Positions 1 to 9,246 of a stretch of DNA of 64,000 nucleotides are shown piece after piece. A program made the translations under genes and the position numbers. How positions within the stretch are numbered: the stretch's first letter is position 1; every line of letters begins with the position of its first letter. The notes below the pieces were generated by a model that saw nothing but the letters and a program-made list of their open reading frames with translations, ran no database searches and was not told the DNA's origin. The DNA is from Noviluteimonas caseinilytica (GTDB taxonomy: Bacteria > Pseudomonadota > Gammaproteobacteria > Xanthomonadales > Xanthomonadaceae): positions 620,001-684,000 of the forward strand of contig NZ_AP024545.1 in the NCBI RefSeq assembly GCF_018406605.1. The letters are read 5' to 3'.

Positions 1-3000
1 GCTGCTGTTCCAGGCGCGACCGGTAGATCGCGACTTCGCCCGCGTAGTTGACGAGGCGGTCCAGCAGGTCGGCGCGGATGCGCACCTGTTCCTGCGGGGC
101 GCGCACGCCGATGTCGTCGTCGTCGCCGGCGCCCGCGTCCATGATCGGCGCGGACAGCGGCTTGAGTTCCGCCTTCGGCGCGGCCCACGTCTGGCGCGTG
201 TCGACTTCCGCCGCCGGCTCGTACGTGCGGCCCTTGGCGCGCGCGTCGAACTGGGCGATCAGCTGTTCCGGCATCGCGATCGCGCGGCGTTCGCCGACGC
301 GGGTGACCATCGCGTGCAGGCGGTCGAAACCGCGCTCGAGCAGCGGAATGCCATCGCGTCCCAGCTCGCTGCGGTGTTCGACCACCGCTTCGAGCAGCGA
401 CTCCATCGCGTGGCCGAGTTCGCCCACGGCCATGATGCCGGCCATGCGCGCACCGCCCTTGAGCGTGTGCAGGTCGCGCTGCAGGCCGACCAGGTGTTCG
501 CGTTCGCCCGGTGCGTTGCGCAGCTGCGCGAGCAGGCCGTCGGAATGGTCGAGCAGGTCGACGCCTTCCTCGACGAAGATGTCGACGAGTTCGGGGTCGA
601 GGTCGGTGAGGTCGAGCGCTTCGTCCGGATCGTTGGCCGAGGCCACGGCGTCGGCCAGCATCTGGGCGACGGCGGGTTCGGCGTCTTCGGATTCGGCGAC
701 GGTGGCTTCGACGGCGGGTTCTTCGACGACGGGTTCTTCGACCGCAGGTGCTTCGGCTTCAGGCTGCGGCGCCGCGGCGTCCTCGGCGAGCTTCGCGGCC
801 TCGGCGGCCGCGTGTTCGCGGGCCAGGCGCTCGGCTTCGTATTCCGCTTCCAGCGCGGCGTATTCGGCTTCCTCGGCGAGGCGGACGCGTTCGGCTTCGG
901 CTTCGGCGGCGACGCGTTCGGATTCGACGCGTTCTGCTTCGGCGCGTTCGGCTTCGGCGCGTTCGGCTTCGGCGCGTTCGGCTTCGGCGCGCTGGGCCTC
1001 GAGGCGTTCGGCTTCGAGGCGTTCCGCTTCGACGCGTTCGGTCTCGGCGCGCTCGGCGTCGAGGCGTTCGGCTTCGATGCGCTCGGCTTCGAGGCGTTCG
1101 GCTTCCAGCAGCAAGGCTTCCACGCGCTGGGCTTCGGCGCGCTCGGACTCGGCGCGTTCGGCTTCCAGGCGCTCGGATTCGATGCGTTCGAATTCGGCAC
1201 GTTCCGCTTCGAGGCGCTGCGCTTCGGCGTGTTCGGCTTCCGCACGCGCCGCTTCGGCGCGTTCGGCCTCCGCACGATCGGCTTGCGCACGCTCGGCGTC
1301 GAGGCGTTGCGTTTCCAGGCGCTCGGCTTCGACGCGCTCGGCTTCGAGCAACGACGCTTCCAGGCCCGCCTGCGCTTCGATCGCCGCGGCGTCGGCCGCA
1401 TCGCCTTCGAGTTCGAACTCTTCCAGCGCCAGGCCGTCGCTGCCGACGTCGAACGACGCGGCATCCAGCGACGCGGTGTCCAGCGTGCCGTCGAGCACGA
1501 TGTCTTCGACGACGACGTGGTCGGCGCCACCTTCGGCGGCTTCGTTGATCGGCAGCCCGGCATCGACCGGGATCGCATCGGACAGGTCGAGGAACGCCGA
1601 CAGGTCTTCGCCCTGCAGCGTGACTTCCTCGACGGCGTGGTCCGACGTGTCCTGCAACGCAAGGCCGGTGTCGACCGGCGTGGCTTCGGCGAGGTCGGTG
1701 AATTCGCGCAGGTCGGCGACGCCGGCCAGTTCGAGGTTCGCGTGTTCCAGCGCGTCGAGGTCGGCTTCGACCGGTTCGGTCGGCAGCAGCGGCGTCTTCG
1801 CTTCCGGCAGTTCGTCGCGCAGCGCGACGACCTGGCGGGCCAGCGCTTCGAACACCGGCACGCGCGGCGCGTCGGTCTGCAACGCGGTGACGGTGCGGCG
1901 GATGGCTTCCGCCGTGGCGGCCAGCGCGGCCACGCCCTGCGCCGTCGGCAATGCATGCGCGGCGAGCAGACGCTTGATGTAGGTCTCGGCCGGACCGGTG
2001 ACGTTGGTGATGGCCGGGACTTCGGTCATCGCGAACGCGCCGTTCATCGTGTGCATCGCGCGCAGCAGCGCGTCGTTGGCGGCGACCGGGCGCGCCTGCG
2101 CCTGGGCGAGCCACGCATCGATGGTGACCAGGTGGCCACCGACTTCCGTGCCCAGGATCTCGAGCAGCACGGGGTCGACGGTTGCCGGCACGGTGACTTC
2201 GTCGCTGTCGCCGGTGACGGCGGGCGCGAGCGAATCGGCGGCATCCATGGCGACGGTGGTCGCGACGGGCGCCACCACGGCAGCGACGGGCGCGGCCGCA
2301 ACGTACGTGGCTTCTTCACCCGCGGCGACGCGATCGGCGATCGCTTCGATGCCGGCGAGGTCCGCGGACAACGCACCTTCGCCGCGCAACGCCGCGTGCA
2401 GCTGCGGCAGCGTGTAGAAGGCCTGTTCGACGAGCGCGATGACCGCCGGGCTGGCCGGACGCGAGCCATCGAGCACGCGGTTGAGCATGTTCTCGATCTT
2501 CCAGCTGAACTCGCCGAGCGTACGCGCGCCCACGAGCCGGCCGGAGCCCTTCAGCGTGTGGAAGACGCGACGGATCGGACGCAGCTTCTCGACGTCGTCG
2601 GGCGCGTTGCGCCACGCCGGCAGCATCTGTTCGAGGTGGCCGATCTCTTCCTCGAATTCCTCGAGGAACACTTCGCGGATTTCGTCGTCGATCTCGTCGC
2701 CGGTGGCTTCGAAACCGCCGGCGACGCCGGTGGCGACGGGCGCGGGCACGTAGGCCGGCGCGGGCGGCGGCACGGGGATCGCGGGCGTGGGCTCGACGGC
2801 GTGCGTCGGCGCCGACACCAGTTCGATCGTGTCGTCGGACAGGGCGACGGGCGCATCGACCAGGTCGAACGCGACGTCGTGTTCGGCGACCGGTGCGGCT
2901 TCCACCGGCGCTTCGACCGGCGCGACGTCCTGCGGCAACGGCCAGTAACGCAGCGTTTCCAGGCTCTGGCGCGCGATGTCGAGGATGCCGTCGCGGCTCG

Positions 3001-4639
3001 GGCGCTGTTCGCGCAGGGCTTCGAGGTAGTACTCGATGGAGGCGAGCGCATCGGCGAGCGTGTCGAGCTGCTGGCCGTTGGGCACGCGCTTGCGGCCGAT
3101 CAGCTCGGCCTCGGTGTACTTGCGGATGCCGACGAGGTAGTCGGCGGGCTGCGCGAGGTCGAGGATGCGCAGCGCACCGCCGACTTCGTCGAGCAGGCGC
3201 GGCACGTTGTCGAGCTGCGCGTGGTCCCAGCTGGTTTCCACGAACGCGACGAACGCCTGGCGCGCGTCGGAGAAATTGGTGATCGCTTCGCGGACGAGGA
3301 CTTCGAGCACCTTGCGCGATTCGCTCGCGATCGGGTCGGAGGCTTCGCCTTCGTTCGGGCGGCCCAGGCGATCGACCTGGTCGTCCAGCGAGGCGTCGAC
3401 GTAGAGCAGTGCGCCGGCGATATCGAGCAGCGCGCCTTCGTCGGCCGGGCGGTTGCCCGCGACGATGTCGTGCATCGCATCGCGCTGCTGCAGCACGACG
3501 TTGCGCGCCACGCCCAGGCCCATCATGCCGAGCGTATCGGCGACGCGGCCCAGCGCTTCCACCTGCGGATGCAGGTCGGCAACGCCCGTCTGCTTGGTGC
3601 GCAGGTGCAGGTCGAGCGAATCCTTGACGCGCAGCAGGTCTTCCTTGATCGCGGCGGCCACGGTGTCGAGCAGCGCGCGGTTGCGGCCGCTCAAACTGCC
3701 GCGGGCGTGCGCGAGTTCGGATTCCGTCGGCAGGTGCGCGGACAGGTTGAACGTGTTGCGCAACGCATCCAGCGCCTGGTGTTTCCCGTCGCTGTGGGCG
3801 ACGTGGTACAGCAGCTGGCGCGTCGGTTCGAAGGTGGGTTCGGGGCGCGGCGCATTGAAGCTGTCGCCCTCGAACACGTTGCGCGCTTCGCGCTCCACGC
3901 CGGCGAAGGCCTGGCGCATCGCACGCGTCGCGGTGATGGCGCCATCGCGCAGCGCGGCGGCCACGGACGAGGCCACCCACAACATGCGGCGCGTCGAATC
4001 GTGGTCGGCGCTTTCCAGCAATGCGTCGATCGCCTTCGCGATGCCGGCGGCATTCGCGGGCGCGCCGTCTTCCGGCCACGCCGCCAATGCGTCGCGCAGC
4101 GTCGACAGCTGCTGGCCCGCCATGAGCTGGCGGCTCTGGCGCGGCAGCGGCGTCGGCGCAGGCAGGTCGGCCGGCAGCGGACGGTCGAGGTCCGGCGCGA
4201 ACAGCACGCTTTCGCTCAGCCCCGTTTCGCCGCGTGCGGCGCGCAGCTCGTTGAGCAGCGGCAGCAGGACGATCGGGATGTCCTTGTGGCCACCCTGCAG
4301 GCGCTCGAGGTAATCCGGGAGCAGGACCACGCCGCGCATCAGCGCGCCGCAGGCCTCGTCGCGGTCGGCGACGCCGCCGGCCGAGCCGGGCGGCACCGCC
4401 AGCGCGTGCGCGAGGCGTTCCATTTCCTCGGCGACCATGGCCGGGGCATACAGCTCCACCATGCGCAACGTGCCGTGCACCTGGTGGAGGAAGCCGGCGC
4501 AGAAGCGCATGCGGGCGGTATCGGCGGGATCTTCGGCGAAGGCTTCGATGTCCATGCGCGCCTGGCGCAGGGTTTCATCGAGCTCCGGCTTGATCCAGCC
4601 GAGCGTGGTGGTATCGATGGCGTCGCGCAGCGCGGTCAT
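1..4639 (-). CDS. chpA: ChpA/PilL hybrid chemotaxis histidine kinase of twitching motility (3' part outside window)
   Basis: This is the CheA-like kinase of the Pil-Chp system, which controls type IV pilus extension and cAMP-linked surface sensing. It is open to the left edge, so only the first 1546 residues are visible. The frame is intact throughout. An HPt-like motif HQVHGTLRM lies near residue 52, FHTLKGSGRLVG has its His at 694, a degenerate MHTMNGAF has its His at 863, and LHTLKGGARMAG has its His at 1391. The CheA dimerisation region (DLLDRLVNYAGEV) begins near 1515. The ATPase, CheW-like and receiver domains must lie outside the window. Residues about 1083-1283 are an almost pure Ala-Glu-Arg helix between two HPt domains, followed by acidic Pro/Val linkers. 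The start ATG at 4639 is 25 nt after the pilJ stop. Last gene of the pilGHIJ-chpA operon visible here. Identification is firm. Confidence 0.95.
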   Translation of the reverse strand, partial: MTALRDAIDTTTLGWIKPELDETLRQARMDIEAFAEDPADTARMRFCAGFLHQVHGTLRMVELYAPAMVAEEMERLAHALAVPPGSAGGVADRDEACGALMRGVVLLPDYLERLQGGHKDIPIVLLPLLNELRAARGETGLSESVLFAPDLDRPLPADLPAPTPLPRQSRQLMAGQQLSTLRDALAAWPEDGAPANAAGIAKAIDALLESADHDSTRRMLWVASSVAAALRDGAITATRAMRQAFAGVEREARNVFEGDSFNAPRPEPTFEPTRQLLYHVAHSDGKHQALDALRNTFNLSAHLPTESELAHARGSLSGRNRALLDTVAAAIKEDLLRVKDSLDLHLRTKQTGVADLHPQVEALGRVADTLGMMGLGVARNVVLQQRDAMHDIVAGNRPADEGALLDIAGALLYVDASLDDQVDRLGRPNEGEASDPIASESRKVLEVLVREAITNFSDARQAFVAFVETSWDHAQLDNVPRLLDEVGGALRILDLAQPADYLVGIRKYTEAELIGRKRVPNGQQLDTLADALASIEYYLEALREQRPSRDGILDIARQSLETLRYWPLPQDVAPVEAPVEAAPVAEHDVAFDLVDAPVALSDDTIELVSAPTHAVEPTPAIPVPPPAPAYVPAPVATGVAGGFEATGDEIDDEIREVFLEEFEEEIGHLEQMLPAWRNAPDDVEKLRPIRRVFHTLKGSGRLVGARTLGEFSWKIENMLNRVLDGSRPASPAVIALVEQAFYTLPQLHAALRGEGALSADLAGIEAIADRVAAGEEATYVAAAPVAAVVAPVATTVAMDAADSLAPAVTGDSDEVTVPATVDPVLLEILGTEVGGHLVTIDAWLAQAQARPVAANDALLRAMHTMNGAFAMTEVPAITNVTGPAETYIKRLLAAHALPTAQGVAALAATAEAIRRTVTALQTDAPRVPVFEALARQVVALRDELPEAKTPLLPTEPVEADLDALEHANLELAGVADLREFTDLAEATPVDTGLALQDTSDHAVEEVTLQGEDLSAFLDLSDAIPVDAGLPINEAAEGGADHVVVEDIVLDGTLDTASLDAASFDVGSDGLALEEFELEGDAADAAAIEAQAGLEASLLEAERVEAERLETQRLDAERAQADRAEAERAEAARAEAEHAEAQRLEAERAEFERIESERLEAERAESERAEAQRVEALLLEAERLEAERIEAERLDAERAETERVEAERLEAERLEAQRAEAERAEAERAEAERAEAERVESERVAAEAEAERVRLAEEAEYAALEAEYEAERLAREHAAAEAAKLAEDAAAPQPEAEAPAVEEPVVEEPAVEATVAESEDAEPAVAQMLADAVASANDPDEALDLTDLDPELVDIFVEEGVDLLDHSDGLLAQLRNAPGEREHLVGLQRDLHTLKGGARMAGIMAVGELGHAMESLLEAVVEHRSELGRDGIPLLERGFDRLHAMVTRVGERRAIAMPEQLIAQFDARAKGRTYEPAAEVDTRQTWAAPKAELKPLSAPIMDAGAGDDDDIGVRAPQEQVRIRADLLDRLVNYAGEVAIYRSRLEQQ

Positions 4640-4664
4640 GCCTTAGGTTCCTGCTGTCGGCGCT

Positions 4665-6671
4665 TTACGCCGGCAGCTTGAAGTCCGCGACCGAACGGCG
4701 CAGGTCCGCGGCGAGCTGGGCCAGGTTGCCGATGGATTCGGCCGTCTGGCTCGCGCCCTGCGAGGTCTGCGAAGTGATCTGCTGGATGGTGTTCATCGTG
4801 GCGGTGATGTTCGTCGCGGCGCTGGACTGCTGTTGCGCTGCGGTCGAAATGCCCTGAATGAGGTTCGACAGGTCGGACGACACCTTTTCGATCTCGCCCA
4901 GTGCCGTACCCGCGTCTTCCGCGAGGCGTGCACCGGCGACCACTTCGGAGGTCGTCTGTTCCATCGAGCTCACCGCTTCGTTGGTGTCGGACTGAATCGT
5001 CTGGACCAGCGTTTCGATTCGCTTGGTGGCGTTCGAAGCGCGTTCTGCGAGTCGCTGCACTTCGTCCGCGACGACCGCGAAGCCGCGGCCCGCTTCACCG
5101 GCCGAGGCCGCCTGGATGGCCGCGTTGAGCGCCAGGATGTTCGTCTGCTCGGAGATGTCGTTGATCAGTTCAACGATCGAGCCGATTTCCTGCGAGCTTT
5201 CGCCGAGGCGCTTGATGCGCTTGGAGGTTTCCTGGATCTGGTCGCGGATCGAGTCCATGCCCGCGATCGTCTGGCGCACGACGCCGGCGCCCTTCGTCGC
5301 GATCTGCACCGAGCGCTGCGCCACGTCCGCCGATTCGGCCGAGTTGCGCGACACCTGGTTGATGCTTTCCGCGATTTCGCTGATGCGGTCGGAGGCGGAG
5401 CTGATTTCCTGCGCCTGGTGTTCGGCGGCTTCGGCGAGGTGCATGGCGGTCGCCTGCGTTTCCTGCGCGCTGGAGGCCACCTGCACCGAGGTGTCGTTGA
5501 TCGTCGCCACGAGGCTGCGGAGCTGTTCGACCGCGAAGTTGATCGAGTCCGCGATCGCGCCGGTCATGTCTTCCGTGACCGTCGCCTTCACCGTCAAGTC
5601 GCCTTCTGCCAGCGAACCCATTTCGTCCAGCAGGCGCATGATCGCCTCCTGGTTGCGGTCGTTGAGTTCCTTGGTGGTGTCGAACCGGCGCTGCTGCGCG
5701 CGGTACAACGACCAGAGCAAACCGATGATCGACAGCAGCGCCAGCGCACCGGAGACGAAGCTCACGAGCGGGTGGCCGACGAGCGTGGTGCTCTTGACGG
5801 AGCCGAACGAAGACAGCGCGTCGAACAACCCGCGGCTGTCGTTGAGCAGGCCGTCGGAGCCGTTGGTGATCTGCGCGGCGGCCGACTGGGCGGCGAAGAG
5901 GTTCTGCGAGCTGGCCAGGATGGCGTCCAGGTCCTTGCGCATGTCGGTCCACAACACGCTGGCCTGGTTGAGCGAGGCCACCGCGGCGGGGTTGGCGAGC
6001 TTCTGCACGTTGGCCGAACCGCCGTCGCGCAGGCCCTTCAACACGTTTTCGAACACGTCGGTATCGCGCTTGAGCGCGTCGCCGGCGAGGCTGGCCGACG
6101 CGCCACCGGCGCGGATCTGCGTGACGCGCTGGGCCATCGTGGAGGCGAGCACCACCTGGCGCAGGGCGATGTAGACCTGCGAGGACGGCGCGCCGGACGC
6201 GGACATCGCGCGCACGACCTCGTCGAGCTGCGCCTGCAGCTGCGGGACGCGGGCGGTGAACTTGTCGGCGTGGCCGGCGAATTCGACCACCGTCTTCTCG
6301 GCGCCGACCACCTGGTCCGCGCTGCGGCCCAGCGGGGCCCACGTCGCGGAAACCTTGTCGATCGGGCCGGAGACCAGCGCCTTGTCGCCGTAGTTGCTCT
6401 TCAGGTCGGACACGTCCGACTCGATCGTCGCCTTGGTCGCCTTGAAGGCCGTGAACGCTTCGGGCTTGCCGCCGACCGCTTCACGGCCCTGGTTGGCGAG
6501 CTGCTGCGACAACACCTGCAGGTTCGCCGCCGAGGCGTTGGCGCCGGCCAGCTGGCTGCCGCGATACGTGGCGATGCCCGTGTTCGCACCGAAGATCAAC
6601 ACCGACAACCCCAGCAGGCCAAGCCACGCCGTGGTCCCCAGGTTGCGGCCCTTTTCCATCATCGTGCTCAT
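4665..6671 (-). CDS. pilJ: PilJ, methyl-accepting chemotaxis protein for twitching motility
   Basis: This is the transmembrane receptor of the Pil-Chp pathway (668 aa), working with PilI and ChpA at the inner membrane. It has an N-terminal membrane segment at about residues 14-34, a long periplasmic region of the PilJ N-terminal type, and a second membrane segment at about 305-325. A HAMP-like stretch (GSLAEGDLTVKATV) follows. The cytoplasmic signalling hairpin carries the family tip motif NDISEQTNILALNAAIQAAS and GEAGRGFAVVADEVQ. An AGAGG-like ribosome site lies about 7 nt before the ATG at 6671. It sits between pilI and chpA, the standard order in gammaproteobacteria. Identification is firm. 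Confidence 0.96.
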   Translation of the reverse strand: MSTMMEKGRNLGTTAWLGLLGLSVLIFGANTGIATYRGSQLAGANASAANLQVLSQQLANQGREAVGGKPEAFTAFKATKATIESDVSDLKSNYGDKALVSGPIDKVSATWAPLGRSADQVVGAEKTVVEFAGHADKFTARVPQLQAQLDEVVRAMSASGAPSSQVYIALRQVVLASTMAQRVTQIRAGGASASLAGDALKRDTDVFENVLKGLRDGGSANVQKLANPAAVASLNQASVLWTDMRKDLDAILASSQNLFAAQSAAAQITNGSDGLLNDSRGLFDALSSFGSVKSTTLVGHPLVSFVSGALALLSIIGLLWSLYRAQQRRFDTTKELNDRNQEAIMRLLDEMGSLAEGDLTVKATVTEDMTGAIADSINFAVEQLRSLVATINDTSVQVASSAQETQATAMHLAEAAEHQAQEISSASDRISEIAESINQVSRNSAESADVAQRSVQIATKGAGVVRQTIAGMDSIRDQIQETSKRIKRLGESSQEIGSIVELINDISEQTNILALNAAIQAASAGEAGRGFAVVADEVQRLAERASNATKRIETLVQTIQSDTNEAVSSMEQTTSEVVAGARLAEDAGTALGEIEKVSSDLSNLIQGISTAAQQQSSAATNITATMNTIQQITSQTSQGASQTAESIGNLAQLAADLRRSVADFKLPA

Positions 6672-6697
6672 GTTCGACCTCTGATCTGCGGTGCGGC

Positions 6698-7273
6698 TCA
6701 GGCCGCGGCTTGTCTGAATTCGGGGGTGCGCGCCAGCAACGACAGGCTGAAGACGCCCCAGGGGTGGTCGCCCAGGCGGTAGGCCCGGTCGATGAAATGC
6801 GAGTAGCGGCCTTCGGCCAGGCCGTCGGTTTCGATCTTCTGCGCTTCGACGAAGGAACGCTGTCCATAGAGTTCGTCGATGGTGACCGCGACATCGCCGC
6901 CAGCCTGGCGGACGATCAGCACGCGCTGGCCTTCATGGATGACCGTGCGCTCGCCTTCGAGGAACTGCTTGAGGTCCACGATGGGCAGCAGGCTGCCGCG
7001 GATGTTGGCCACGCCGAGCATCCACGGCTGCGCCCCCGGCACCGGGGTGACCGGCGGGAGCGGCAGGATTTCCACCACTTCGTCGAAGCCCGAGGCCAGG
7101 CGGTGCGCGCCGATGCGATAGCCGACGCCGCGCCACAGGCCCGGGGCTTCCATCTGCTCCGGCAGGCCGACGACGTGCGACAGGCTGCGACGCTCGTAGT
7201 CCGCGATGACCTCGTACGGCGTGGCGCGCGACCCGGCGGCGCGGGACGTCATCGTGTCCGTGTGCATGCCCAT
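6698..7273 (-). CDS. pilI: PilI, CheW-like adaptor of twitching motility
   Basis: CheW-type coupling protein (191 aa) that links PilJ receptors to the ChpA kinase. The CheW fold is visible in the segments RIGAHRLASGFDEVVEIL, WMLGVANIRGSLLPIVDL and LIVRQAGGDVAVTIDELY. The start was set at 7273 (MGMHTDT...), 4 nt after the pilH stop. A longer frame to 7324 would overlap pilH by 47 nt and adds only an unconserved-looking leader. A second ATG at 7267 is also possible. It belongs to the same transcription unit as pilG, pilH, pilJ and chpA. Confidence 0.93.
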   Translation of the reverse strand: MGMHTDTMTSRAAGSRATPYEVIADYERRSLSHVVGLPEQMEAPGLWRGVGYRIGAHRLASGFDEVVEILPLPPVTPVPGAQPWMLGVANIRGSLLPIVDLKQFLEGERTVIHEGQRVLIVRQAGGDVAVTIDELYGQRSFVEAQKIETDGLAEGRYSHFIDRAYRLGDHPWGVFSLSLLARTPEFRQAAA

Positions 7274-7277
7274 GAGG

Positions 7278-7643
7278 TCAGGCCCCCAGCAGTTCGTTGA
7301 TCCGCGCGATGAGGCTGGCCTCATGCGGCGGCTTCACGATGTAGTCCTTGGCTCCCTGCCGAAGTCCCCACGCCTTGTCCGTTTCCATGCCCTTGGTGCT
7401 CACGATCAGCACCGGGATGGCGCTGGTCGCGGCGTCCTTGGACAGCGCGCGCGTGGCCTGGAACCCGTTCATGCCGGGCAGGATCACGTCCATCAGCACG
7501 AGGTCGGGCATTTCGCGTTTGCAGACGGCAATGCCGTCCTCGGCGCTGGGCGATGCCAGCACCTGGTGTCCGTTGCGTTCAAGCAACTGCGTAAGGACCG
7601 CCGTATCGGTCGGCGAGTCCTCGATCAGCAGGATTCTTGCCAT
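7278..7643 (-). CDS. pilH: PilH, single-domain response regulator of twitching motility
   Basis: Stand-alone receiver domain of 121 aa. In Pil-Chp systems PilH is phosphorylated by ChpA and acts on pilus retraction or as a phosphate sink. The acidic pocket is in ILLIEDSP, the phosphoacceptor Asp is in LVLMDVILPG (about residue 52), and the Thr/Ser and Lys switch residues are in VLIVSTKG and DYIVKPP. No output domain follows. It starts 20 nt after the pilG stop and ends 4 nt before pilI. PilG and PilH are told apart here by gene order and by the N-terminal extension of PilG. Confidence 0.94.
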   Translation of the reverse strand: MARILLIEDSPTDTAVLTQLLERNGHQVLASPSAEDGIAVCKREMPDLVLMDVILPGMNGFQATRALSKDAATSAIPVLIVSTKGMETDKAWGLRQGAKDYIVKPPHEASLIARINELLGA

Positions 7644-7663
7644 GGTGTCGCCCTACCCCCCGG

Positions 7664-8095
7664 TCAGGCGTTGACGTGCTTGCGGATGGCGTCGAGCAGT
7701 TCTTCCCGAGTGAAAGGCTTGGTCAGGTACTGCTCGGAGCCGACGATTCGACCCCTCGCCTTGTCGAACAGGCCGTCCTTGGAGGACAGCATGATCACGG
7801 GCGTGGATTTGAACATCTGGTTGTTCTTGATCAATGCACACGTCTGATAGCCATCCAGGCGCGGCATCATGATGTCGACGAAGATGATCTGTGGCTGGTT
7901 GTCGGCGATTTTGGCGAGCGCCTCGAAGCCGTCGGTCGCCGTCACCACCTCGGCGCCTTCGCGCTTGAGCAATGTCTCGGCGGTACGTCGGATCGTCTTC
8001 GAGTCGTCGATGACCATCACCCTCAAGCCACTGAGGTTGGTCGGCCGACCGTCTTCCTGCATCACGTGATCCCCTTCGATTCGAACGGCGCTCAT
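7664..8095 (-). CDS. pilG: PilG, response regulator of twitching motility
   Basis: Receiver-domain protein of 143 aa, first gene of the Pil-Chp operon. In characterised relatives PilG promotes pilus extension and adenylate cyclase activity. Receiver residues are in RVMVIDDSKTIRR (acidic pocket), IIFVDIMMPRLDG (phosphoacceptor Asp), PVIMLSSKD and QYLTKPF (Lys). About 20 residues precede the receiver domain. The start at 8095 is supported by a GGGGGAG ribosome site just upstream; an internal ATG at 8062 is an alternative. A well-formed sigma-70 promoter at 8124-8152 lies about 30 nt upstream and probably drives the whole operon. Confidence 0.95.
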   Translation of the reverse strand: MSAVRIEGDHVMQEDGRPTNLSGLRVMVIDDSKTIRRTAETLLKREGAEVVTATDGFEALAKIADNQPQIIFVDIMMPRLDGYQTCALIKNNQMFKSTPVIMLSSKDGLFDKARGRIVGSEQYLTKPFTREELLDAIRKHVNA

Positions 8096-8123
8096 GACTC
8101 CCCCGGCGCCGTTGCGGACGTCT

Positions 8124-8152
8124 TATATCCCAGTCCGGACGAACGCTGTCAA
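8124..8152 (-). promoter_or_regulatory. Sigma-70-type promoter of the pilG operon
   Basis: On the minus strand TTGACA (8152-8147) is followed by exactly 17 nt and then GATATA (8129-8124), with TATAAG overlapping just downstream. The -35 is a perfect consensus match in an otherwise very GC-rich region. The predicted start point leaves a leader of about 20-25 nt before the pilG ATG. The divergent gshB gene starts 123 nt away on the other side. Confidence 0.75.
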
Positions 8153-8274
8153 GCGAGAATTGCAGAGTTATTCGGAGGCAACGCATTCACGCGTGCGAAT
8201 TGCGTGCCAGCGTCCGCAGGTCGGGGCATGCGTGCCTGCTAACATCCCGCGCACCTTGCCCAGCGCGCACCCCC

Positions 8275-9246
8275 ATGCTTGATGTCGTCGTGGTGATGGA
8301 CCCGATCGGGTCGATCAAGATCGCCAAGGACTCCACCTTCGCGATGTTGCTCGAGGCGCAGCGCCGCGGGCACCGCCTGCTGTACGTGGTGCCCGGTGGT
8401 TTGTCGGTGCGCGGCGGCGTCGCCGGGGCGCGCGTGGCGCCGCTCGAAGTGCGCGACGAGGCCGGAAACCACTACAAACTGGGAACTGCGTCACAGATTG
8501 AGCTGGGTCCGCAGCATGTCGTGCTGATGCGGAAGGACCCGCCGGTCGACACCGATTTCCTCAACGACACCCAGGTGCTCACGCTGGCGCAGCGCGCCGG
8601 GGCCCTGGTCGTCAACGATCCGCAGGGCCTGCGCGACCTCAACGAGAAGCTGGGCTCGCTCGAATTCCCGCAGTGCTGCCCCGAGACCCTGGTGTCCCGC
8701 GACGCCACCGCCCTGAAGGCCTTCGTCGCCGAGCAGGGCCGCGCCGTGGTCAAGCCGCTGGACGGCATGGGCGGGCGCTCGATCTTCCGCGTGGACGCCG
8801 GCGAGGCCAACGTCAACGTGATCCTGGAAACCATCACCGCCGGCGGCCGCCACCTGGCCATCGCGCAGCGCTACGTCCCGGAGATCTCCGAAGGCGACAA
8901 GCGCATCCTGCTCGTGGACGGCGTGCCGGTGGACTATTGCCTGGCGCGCATCCCGCAGGGCGACGAATTCCGCGGCAACCTCGCGGCCGGCGGGCGCGGC
9001 GAAGGCCGCCCCCTGAGCGAACGCGACCGCTGGATCGCCCAGCAGGTGGGCCCGGAGATGCGCCGCCGCGGCATGGTGTTCGTGGGCCTGGACGTGATCG
9101 GCGACTACCTCACCGAGGTCAACGTCACCAGCCCCACCTGCATCCGCGAGCTCGACGCGCAGTTCGGGCTCAACATCGCCGGCCTGCTGTTCGATGCCAT
9201 CGAAGCGCGCGTGGCCGCGCGCGACCAGGACATCGCCCGCGCCTGA
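8275..9246 (+). CDS. gshB: Glutathione synthetase
   Basis: ATP-grasp enzyme that joins gamma-glutamylcysteine and glycine to make glutathione in the cytoplasm (323 aa; the Escherichia coli enzyme has 316). The N-terminal MLDVVVVMDPIGSIKIAKDS is typical of GshB. ATP-binding segments include VVKPLDGMGGRSIF and GDKRILLVDGVP. The C-terminal metal and substrate region is GDYLTEVNVTSPTC. The start at 8275 was chosen because the family alignment begins there; an upstream in-frame ATG at 8200 would add 25 unlikely residues. The stop overlaps the start of the TonB-like gene (TGATG). Confidence 0.96.
   Translation: MLDVVVVMDPIGSIKIAKDSTFAMLLEAQRRGHRLLYVVPGGLSVRGGVAGARVAPLEVRDEAGNHYKLGTASQIELGPQHVVLMRKDPPVDTDFLNDTQVLTLAQRAGALVVNDPQGLRDLNEKLGSLEFPQCCPETLVSRDATALKAFVAEQGRAVVKPLDGMGGRSIFRVDAGEANVNVILETITAGGRHLAIAQRYVPEISEGDKRILLVDGVPVDYCLARIPQGDEFRGNLAAGGRGEGRPLSERDRWIAQQVGPEMRRRGMVFVGLDVIGDYLTEVNVTSPTCIRELDAQFGLNIAGLLFDAIEARVAARDQDIARA

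Noticed and set aside
314..4681. A 1455-codon open frame on the plus strand opposite chpA
   Set aside because: It is a shadow of chpA caused by GC-rich codon bias and the Ala-Glu-Arg repeat. The minus strand has intact HPt and CheA motifs in one frame; the plus-strand product is Phe/Gly/Arg-rich nonsense.
8673..9246. A long 5' extension of the TonB-like gene inside gshB
   Set aside because: The extension is out of frame with gshB and Arg/Pro-rich; the ATG at 9246 coupled to the gshB stop gives a normal membrane anchor.
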